Of a stretch of 64,000 nucleotides of DNA, positions 58,752 to 64,000 are shown piece by piece (position 1 is the stretch's first letter; every line of letters begins with the position of its first letter). This stretch comes from CAWCAW01 sp963714125. GTDB taxonomy: Bacteria > Actinomycetota > Acidimicrobiia > Acidimicrobiales > UBA8190. The notes under the pieces were generated by a model. That model was given only the letters and a program-made list of their open reading frames with translations, had not been told where the DNA came from and ran no database searches. The stretch covers positions 3,844,001 to 3,908,000 of the forward strand of contig OY970234.1 in assembly GCA_963714125.1 (NCBI GenBank). The letters run 5' to 3'. The position numbers and the translations under genes were made by a program.

Positions 58752-59579
58752 TTATCCAAAGCGGATTCCAGCCAATTGGGTTCCCTGAGCCACCAACCGG
58801 CCCGCGCTATCCCAGACATAGCAGACCTCGTCGACGCGGTCGGCCTCAATGAGTTGGGCGCGTTGCACGATGTGCACAGGTCCCGGTATGGGCTGGGCGC
58901 GTACGTACACGGTCATCTCCAAGGTGGGAACCCATCCCGAGAATTTGATGTCGAAGGTGGCCGGGGGAAACGCGTCGACGGCGAAAAGCAGCGAGATCGA
59001 GTCGAACCTTTCATCGCCGGGCAGCGCCAGCCACCCCCGCAGCTCGCCTCGGCCGCTGGGCTGGCCTTTCGTAAAGCCTCGGCTGCCTGGCTCCAGACGG
59101 ACCTCGACCTGTTGGAGGATCGCCACCGGCTGTGCTGTCGGTAGTAGCGGGACAAGCCGCTCGCATTCGTCCCAGCCGATACCACTCACCGAAGGCAGCC
59201 CGGCGTCCCAGCGCGGCCGGGTGTCCGCATCCAAGCTTGCAACGGTCATTAGCGATTCAACGCAGGTGATCTCCCCTTGGGTCATGCGCGCCCGGACTTG
59301 AGTTGCGGAACGACCGGTGCGCAAGGTCGCGGTCTCGATGGCTATCGGGCCCGAGTCCGGGGAGCGGATGTAGTGGGCGCTGGCTGCGATGACGTCCTGG
59401 TGAGGCCCGTTCCATGTTGCCGCTCGTCCCAGCATGCCCAGGAGGTAGCCGCCGTTGGGTTTCCCGCCAATGGTCCAGTCGGGGTCGACGGCGCCGTCGA
59501 AGCGACCCAGACCAGCGGGTTCGAGAGCGCTCACTTCCGTGAAGGAGCGCCGGCTTGCTTCGGGCACGGTGTTGGTCAT
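58752..59579 (-). CDS. TesB-like acyl-CoA thioesterase family protein
   Basis: 275 residues from ATG 59579. Double hot-dog pattern: N-part DGAVDPDWTIGGKPNGGYLLGMLGRAATWN and HYIRSPDSGPIAIETATLRTGRSATQVRARMTQ; C-part DIKFSGWVPTLEMTVYVRAQPIPGPVHIVQRAQLIEADRVDEVCYVWDSAGRLVAQGTQLA. This is typical of actinobacterial thioesterase-family proteins that hydrolyse acyl-CoA. Lies 29 bases upstream of the OsmC gene on the same strand and may be part of that unit. Confidence 0.87.
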   Translation of the reverse strand: MTNTVPEASRRSFTEVSALEPAGLGRFDGAVDPDWTIGGKPNGGYLLGMLGRAATWNGPHQDVIAASAHYIRSPDSGPIAIETATLRTGRSATQVRARMTQGEITCVESLMTVASLDADTRPRWDAGLPSVSGIGWDECERLVPLLPTAQPVAILQQVEVRLEPGSRGFTKGQPSGRGELRGWLALPGDERFDSISLLFAVDAFPPATFDIKFSGWVPTLEMTVYVRAQPIPGPVHIVQRAQLIEADRVDEVCYVWDSAGRLVAQGTQLAGIRFG

Positions 59580-59782
59580 GACCCTGACCCAACCAGGGGC
59601 GCTACGGCCCCGGGGCCGGAAATGGAGACGACATCCTTTGCTTTGAGGCATTGCGCCGGAGCGCAACGCATGTCAGCGAGGCTTGTTCGTTCCACGCGTC
59701 TGAGGTTAGTGGGTTGCATGACACAACGGAACCCACGGCCGTCAGCACCGTAAACAAAAGCTCGCCGGCCGACCCCTTGGCG

Positions 59783-60262
59783 CTAGTGCTGGTCGAACTG
59801 GCCGGGCTGATAGTCACCAGCCGGCTGACGGATGATCACGTTGAGGCGGTTGTAGGTGTTGATGATTGCAATAATCGCCACCAGCGCCCCAAGTTGCTCC
59901 TCATCGAAATGTTGCCCGGCGTTCGCCCATGCCTCGTCGCTGACGCCTCCAGCAGCATCGGCAATGCGGGTCCCCTGCTCGGCGAGCTCAAGGGCAGCGC
60001 GCTCGGCATCGGTGAAGACCGTCGCCTCCCGCCACGTGGCGACGAGGTTGAGACGGAGCTGGCTCTCTCCGGCTGCGGCCGCGTCCTTGGCGTGCATGTC
60101 GGTACAGAAGCCACACCCGTTGATCTGGCTGGCCCGAAGCTTGACCAGTTCTTGGGTAGCGCCAGGCAGGGTCGATTCAGTGATCACCCGACCGGCTGAG
60201 TTGAGGTGTTTGCCGAACTTCATGAGGGTGGGGTTGGCGAAGAGGTTGAGACGGGCTTCCAT
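59783..60262 (-). CDS. Carboxymuconolactone decarboxylase-like protein (ECF41 partner)
   Basis: 159 residues from ATG 60262 with AAGGAG six bases upstream. AhpD-type active site NGCGFCTDMHAKDAAAAG with Cys50, Cys53 and His57. Similar end to the protein at 17621 (INTYNRLNV). It lies 77 bases after an ECF41 sigma gene; CMD-like proteins are the standard partners and targets of ECF41. The promoter at 61333-61359 should drive both. Two 15-base repeats lie just upstream (60305-60341). Confidence 0.93.
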   Translation of the reverse strand: MEARLNLFANPTLMKFGKHLNSAGRVITESTLPGATQELVKLRASQINGCGFCTDMHAKDAAAAGESQLRLNLVATWREATVFTDAERAALELAEQGTRIADAAGGVSDEAWANAGQHFDEEQLGALVAIIAIINTYNRLNVIIRQPAGDYQPGQFDQH

Positions 60263-60304
60263 GGCGATTCTCCTTGGTGGGACTGATTTAGGTTGTGGCG
60301 GCAC

Positions 60305-60341
60305 GTACCGGCTGCGATCCCGATGGGTACCGGTTGCGATC
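60305..60341. repeat. 15-bp direct repeat between sigma and CMD genes
   Basis: GTACCGGCTGCGATC (60305-60319) and GTACCGGTTGCGATC (60327-60341) differ at one base and start 22 bp apart. The second reaches the last codon of the sigma gene. Function unknown. Confidence 0.7.
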
Positions 60342-61263
60342 ACGACGCCTGGTCGGTGGGACGAAGTCGCAGGAAGTCGGAGACGGGACCGAGGTGTTGG
60401 AGCTTGTCGGGGTTGACGACGCTTCGGAGGGTCTGGATCACCCCGTCGGCGACCTCAAAGGCGAGGACGCTGATGATCCCCCCTTGGCTGTCTCGGTTGA
60501 CGATCCCGGGCCCACCGTTGACGAGGACGGGTTCTGGGGTCATCCCAAGGGGGAGGTTCCGCTTGAAGATTGCCAGGAGGAAGGCAGCCACCTGGTCTCG
60601 TCCGTAGAGCGGTTCGCGCAGGGCGGTCGCCTTGCCGCCTCCGTCGCCACAGAAGACGACGTCAGCGGCCAGCAAGTCGACCAACTGGTCCAGATCTCCG
60701 TCGCGAGTAGCAGCCAGAAACGACCGAAGCAGCGCTTCGCTTTGTTCGATCGATGCTTCGTAGCGGGGCTGATGGATGCTCAGGTGCTTCTTGGCGCGGG
60801 CGAAAATCTGGCGGCAATTGGTGTCGCTCTTATCGACGATCTGGGCAATGTCCTCGTAGTCGTAGTCGAAGACCTCGCGCAGCAGAAATACCGCACGTTC
60901 GACTGGCGACAAATCCTCGAGCAGCACGAGGAAGGCCATCGACAAGGAGTCGGAGAGCTCAGCCATCTGCTCGGGGCTTTCGTGTAGGTCGGCCACAATC
61001 GGCTCGGGGAGCCACGTGCCGACATAGGACTCCCGGCGTACGCGCGCCGAACGCATATGGTCGATGGCAAGGCGAGACGTGGCCATGGCCAGGTAGGCCT
61101 TCGGCGACTCGACCTCTACCCCGCTTTGCCGAGCACGCTCCAGCCTGAAGAAACCCTCTTGAACAAGATCCTCGGCTTCGACCACGCTGCCGGTCATCCG
61201 GTAGGCGATGGAGAACATGAGCCCACGCAGGTCGGCCTCGTTGTTTGCGGGAAATACGTCCAT
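60340..61263 (-). CDS. ECF41 (SigJ-like) sigma factor
   Basis: 307 residues from ATG 61263. Region 2: MFSIAYRMTGSVVEAEDLVQEGFFRLERA and SRLAIDHMRSARVRRESYVGTWLPEP; region 4: LSPVERAVFLLREVFDYDYEDIAQIVDKSDTNCRQIFARAKKHL. A SnoaL-like C-terminal domain follows with the ECF41 hallmarks DGGGK (CGDGGGKATA) and NPDKL (SVVNPDKLQHL), which tune activity in place of an anti-sigma factor. Its own promoter matches the ECF41 consensus, so it is autoregulated. It is followed by its CMD partner gene. Confidence 0.95.
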   Translation of the reverse strand: MDVFPANNEADLRGLMFSIAYRMTGSVVEAEDLVQEGFFRLERARQSGVEVESPKAYLAMATSRLAIDHMRSARVRRESYVGTWLPEPIVADLHESPEQMAELSDSLSMAFLVLLEDLSPVERAVFLLREVFDYDYEDIAQIVDKSDTNCRQIFARAKKHLSIHQPRYEASIEQSEALLRSFLAATRDGDLDQLVDLLAADVVFCGDGGGKATALREPLYGRDQVAAFLLAIFKRNLPLGMTPEPVLVNGGPGIVNRDSQGGIISVLAFEVADGVIQTLRSVVNPDKLQHLGPVSDFLRLRPTDQAS

Positions 61264-61332
61264 TGGGCACGACCCTCCTCTCGCTTGCACGGTCTATCCC
61301 TTGTTGTTGGTGTTCGGCTTGTTGGACCCTAA

Positions 61333-61359
61333 GACGAGGCCAAACCCGGTCGTGTGACA
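61333..61359 (-). promoter_or_regulatory. ECF41-type promoter of sigma/CMD operon
   Basis: On the minus strand TGTCACA (61359-61353), exactly 16 bases, then CGTC (61336-61333), followed by TTAG. This is the published ECF41 target pattern TGTCACA-N16-CGTC. It lies 70 bases before the sigma start at 61263. Confidence 0.9.
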
Positions 61360-61384
61360 TAGAGGAACCTCAAAGTTCATCCGG

Positions 61385-62026
61385 TCACGCGCCCGGGCCG
61401 ACCAACCTTGACTCGCCGTCGACCGCCTCGGGTTCGGGGGGTATTGACGTGGAGCGACGCGTCATTGCCGCCCGGGCCAGCTTGACCAGCAATTCCATGA
61501 CTCGAACCGCAAGTTCGGGGTCAGAGATCTCGCCTTTCGCATCAATGCGGGCGTGCACCTGCCCTATGGCAAGGTCAGCTTCGATGACGTCCGCCCGCAG
61601 GGCCGAAAGCACCGCTTTAACGTCCGACAGCGCCGACACAGCCCCCGTCGGAAGGGGACTCGTTCCGATCACCGCCACGGGCTTGTTGGTGAGGACCGAA
61701 CCCCCGGGGGGCCGAGAGGCCCAGTCCAGGGCGTTCTTGAGCACACCCGGAATCGCCTGGTTGTATTCGGGGGTCACGATAAGCAGCGCATCGGACTTCT
61801 CCATCAATTGCCGCATCTCCGCCACGCCTCCGGGTAGGGGATCCTCGGCATCCTCGTTGAACAATGGAACTTTCCCCAGGCCGTCCCACACGGTGATACG
61901 GACATAGTCAGGCTGTCGATTTACCAATGCCCGCAACAACGATCGGGCCCATGAGGCGCTGCGCAGGCTTCCCCCAATGGCAGCGATCTCGACGGGCATG
62001 GTGGTGTCGTCTCCAGGACTTCGCAT
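61385..62026 (-). CDS. NADPH-dependent FMN reductase
   Basis: 213 residues from ATG 62026 (GAGGAAG upstream; ATG 61999 is possible). Flavodoxin-like fold: VEIAAIGGSLRSASWARSLLRALV, then LLIVTPEYNQAIPGVLKNALDWASRP, the FMN-binding signature, and PVAVIGTSPLPTGAVSALSDV. It should reduce FMN, quinones or azo compounds. An ECF41-type promoter (62072-62098) lies 46 bases upstream of the start, so it belongs to the sigma regulon. Confidence 0.93.
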   Translation of the reverse strand: MRSPGDDTTMPVEIAAIGGSLRSASWARSLLRALVNRQPDYVRITVWDGLGKVPLFNEDAEDPLPGGVAEMRQLMEKSDALLIVTPEYNQAIPGVLKNALDWASRPPGGSVLTNKPVAVIGTSPLPTGAVSALSDVKAVLSALRADVIEADLAIGQVHARIDAKGEISDPELAVRVMELLVKLARAAMTRRSTSIPPEPEAVDGESRLVGPGA

Positions 62027-62071
62027 CTGGACTTCCTCTGGGCAGGTGATGGGACTCGGTCGACCCTCTAA

Positions 62072-62098
62072 GACGAAATAGGGCTCCGTCGTGTGACA
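62072..62098 (-). promoter_or_regulatory. Second ECF41-type promoter, FMN reductase
   Basis: On the minus strand TGTCACA (62098-62092), 16 bases, CGTC (62075-62072), then TTAG. It shares TGTCACACGAC and TCGTCTTAG with the sigma-gene promoter at 61333-61359. It points at the FMN reductase gene starting at 62026. Confidence 0.9.
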
Positions 62099-62278
62099 CG
62101 AGGGCCGCCATCTCGTCGCAGCCGCAACGCAGAGCACTCTCGACCGAAACCTGCCCTGCATCGACAATCTCGGGAACTGAAATCAGTTTGGCCCTGTTGG
62201 GGGTCGACCATCTAAGCGTGAGGCAGCTCCGGGCCAGCCACCGCCGATTCTGTGGCCGCCTCGGAGCCCGGCATTTCC

Positions 62279-63097
62279 TTAGTCCTGGGCGGCAACCAGC
62301 AGCGTGGCGAGCGGATCGAGGGTGGCCATGAGCTCATCGAGCTCGGCCGGCGTAAGGATCTCATACGGCTTCGCCGCGAGGTCGTCGGTAAGCGACTCGA
62401 CCCGCTGCTTGACGGCGCGACCCTTTTCGCTGATCCATCCGTCATCCCCGATGAGGCCGCGCTCGCGCATCGCGTTTATCACTGCGCCGAGCTGCGCGGT
62501 CGGAAGGTGGTGGATACGCCCGAACTTGTCCGCCGGCATGTCCATGTCGAGGGCGAGGAGCACATGGGCCTCGAGGCCGCCGACGCCTTCGATCATCAGG
62601 GCGGCGATGTGCCCGTCGCCCCGGTGCTCGCGCAGCATGGCGGCTGCATGGAAGAAGCGAGCCACCACGTCTTCGGGTATCGGAATCGCTCGCAACGCTG
62701 CGTACATGGGTCGGCCCTCGGTCGGGGCACTGATCGCCGATTTGATCAATAGCTCGGTGGCGCGGTCGAAGGCAGGAGAGTCGACACGATCGCCGAGAAT
62801 CCGCCGCAGCGCCCTGACGCAGCCCAACTGACGAGCGGCGATTGCTGATTCGGGGGTGGTGACGCACCACACCTTCGGGATGTGGCGAGCAACCTCGCCG
62901 GGCGCGAAGTTGTAGAAGAGCGCGTCCACAACCTCCGCCGTGGCGAGGCCCAGGGGCGCTGCCCGTCCTGCGAAGTAGGTGTCCCAGTAGTTGGTGAACC
63001 CAAGGGCGAACATCGTCTCGTTGGGTTCATCGGCTGTGTAAGGGATGACTCCGATCGGCTCGACAAGCTCGAACATCCGGCGGGCCATGGCATTCAT
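62279..63097 (-). CDS. SCO6745-like helical protein
   Basis: 272 residues. The N-terminal half holds MFALGFTNYWDTYFAGRAAPLGLATAEVVDALFYNFAPGEVARHIPKVW, which resembles an actinobacterial family I know as SCO6745-like; the C-terminal part (LPTAQLGAVINAMRERGLIGDDGWISEKGRAVKQRVESLTDDLA) looks like a winged helix with a MarR-type wing. No enzyme motif is visible. Function unknown. It lies between the FMN reductase and a SigG-type sigma gene, all on the minus strand. Confidence 0.72.
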   Translation of the reverse strand: MNAMARRMFELVEPIGVIPYTADEPNETMFALGFTNYWDTYFAGRAAPLGLATAEVVDALFYNFAPGEVARHIPKVWCVTTPESAIAARQLGCVRALRRILGDRVDSPAFDRATELLIKSAISAPTEGRPMYAALRAIPIPEDVVARFFHAAAMLREHRGDGHIAALMIEGVGGLEAHVLLALDMDMPADKFGRIHHLPTAQLGAVINAMRERGLIGDDGWISEKGRAVKQRVESLTDDLAAKPYEILTPAELDELMATLDPLATLLVAAQD

Positions 63098-63157
63098 GGT
63101 CTTGACACTAATTGGGAGCCGAGATGTGAGCGGGTCTGCCGAGGATCGTTCGTTCGG

Positions 63158-64000
63158 CTATCGGTTGGGGAGCCATTGCGGTAGTCCGAACCACGGCAAC
63201 ACGCTCTTGTCGAAGCGAGTCATGGCACAGATCCGGTCCCCCGCCAAGGTGAGCACGTAGAGGCCGGTCCCGTGCCGGATGCCGTCGTCCGAAGGGCGCG
63301 AATAGGCTCCGAAGGCCGGCTGGCCGTTGGCGCGTGTCGGCACAAGGTCGAACCTGCGTCCGGCATCGAACAAGCTGGCGCAGAAGCGGGCCACGACGTC
63401 ACGGCTCTCGTATTCGAATGGCATCGGTGGCATCGAGATAAAGACGTCGTCTGTCAGCAGTCCCACCAGCGCGCCCATGTCGGCGGACTCCCAGGCGCGG
63501 GCGAACTTCGCCACAAGAGCTTCCTCGGTGGGTGAGGCGGCGACGGGAGGCGGTTCGCGACCCTCGGTCGACGAGAGTCGGCGCTGCAGACTGGCACGGG
63601 CCCGCTTGAGGGCGCTGTTCACTGATTCAACGGTGGCTTCCAGCATGCCGGCCACCTCGCTTGCCTGGAAGCCAAGGACGTCACGCAAGACAAGCACGGC
63701 GAGCTGGCGAGGCGGCAAGACCTGAAGGGCGGTCACGAAGGCCAGCGAGACGGCTTCGGCCTGCTCGTAGCGAGCGTCGGGGCCGAGCGGCATGCCGACG
63801 GTGCCTTGGAGAAGGGCGTCGGGATAGGGCTCGAGCCATGTGACCTCGGCGACCCGGGTCGGCTCGGGCGGCTCAACATTGGGCACGACCTCCTCCTTGG
63901 CCGGGCGCCGGCGGGCCGAGCGACGCGCGTCGAGACACCGGTTGGTGGCGATCTGGTACAGCCAGGTGCGCAGCGAGGCGCGTCCCTGGAACCCCCCGAG
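63158..64000 (-). CDS. ECF sigma factor with SnoaL-like domain (SigG-type), N-terminus beyond window
   Basis: 281 residues are visible and the frame is open to the right edge. The first visible part, GGFQGRASLRTWLYQIATNRCLDARRSARR, is sigma region 2; region 4 is LQVLPPRQLAVLVLRDVLGFQASEVAGMLEATVESVNSALKRARASLQRRL. The C-terminal SnoaL-like domain (VAKFARAWESADMGALVGLLTDDVFISMPPMPFEYESRD) ends FDKSVLPWFGLPQWL. This layout matches the SigG group. It lacks the DGGGK and NPDKL marks of the neighbouring ECF41 factor. Confidence 0.92.
   Translation of the reverse strand, partial: LGGFQGRASLRTWLYQIATNRCLDARRSARRRPAKEEVVPNVEPPEPTRVAEVTWLEPYPDALLQGTVGMPLGPDARYEQAEAVSLAFVTALQVLPPRQLAVLVLRDVLGFQASEVAGMLEATVESVNSALKRARASLQRRLSSTEGREPPPVAASPTEEALVAKFARAWESADMGALVGLLTDDVFISMPPMPFEYESRDVVARFCASLFDAGRRFDLVPTRANGQPAFGAYSRPSDDGIRHGTGLYVLTLAGDRICAMTRFDKSVLPWFGLPQWLPNR

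Overview
This window reads as a chromosomal piece of a GC-rich actinobacterium, most likely class Acidimicrobiia (inference). The pointers are the secreted protein at its left edge, built of 'GYWLVASDGGVFAFGDA'-type repeats that I know mainly from that class, the GC-rich third codon positions, many GTG starts, and many genes whose TANNNT -10 box lies only 6-8 nt before the start codon (leaderless mRNAs). I see no rRNA, tRNA, CRISPR array, insertion sequence or phage gene. It looks like an ordinary but very regulator-rich soil or acid-habitat chromosome: small modules of one local regulator plus one to four effector genes.

Layout. 1-5.7 kb: secreted repeat protein, NiCoT nickel/cobalt permease divergent from a Fur-family regulator, SnoaL-like protein, double PRC-barrel protein, secreted sedolisin. 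5.7-13.3 kb: a MacB/LolE-like ABC pair, a DUF3089 lipoprotein hydrolase divergent from a MarR regulator with a palindrome in the gap, an NmrA-like reductase, a DegV protein. 13.3-23 kb: katG, a cupin, and reductase/regulator pairs (MDR+MarR, SDR+TetR, AhpD-like, ArsR+SRPBCC), a phytanoyl-CoA dioxygenase-like oxygenase, and a beta-helix protein ending in a strong intrinsic terminator. 23-31 kb: DUF899 protein, a TetR-controlled ABC-2 exporter, a PadR-controlled ABC exporter and a GH1 enzyme. 31-36.7 kb: an ArsR/SRPBCC/MFS run whose MFS gene carries a one-base frameshift, then rifampicin phosphotransferase (rph) with a 19-bp palindrome resembling the rifamycin-associated element.

36.7-43.5 kb: a five-gene minus-strand operon (ribbon-helix-helix regulator, DUF4097, DrrAB-like ABC exporter, patatin) with helically phased TGGC repeats at its head, divergent from a PAS-GGDEF-EAL protein. 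43.5-52.4 kb: an acyl-CoA/aromatic catabolic neighbourhood with two unusual family III CoA-transferases (one permuted, one tandem fusion), TetR, DinB, PoxB-like enzyme, 2Fe-2S ferredoxin and Rieske oxygenase. 52.5-64 kb: YCII protein + ECF42-type sigma, TetR/hemerythrin/MFS, a coupled OsmC/truncated thiolase/SDR run, a thioesterase, and an ECF41 sigma factor with its carboxymuconolactone-decarboxylase partner. Two near-identical ECF41-type promoters (TGTCACA-N16-CGTC) precede the sigma gene and an FMN reductase gene. A third ECF sigma gene runs off the right edge.

Strongest signals for follow-up: the paired ECF41 promoters, the RAE-like palindrome before rph, the RHH/DUF4097/DrrAB/patatin operon with its iterons, and the two rearranged CoA-transferases. 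Nothing here is clearly a wholly new defence or mobile system. All family assignments come from reading motifs by eye; no search was run.
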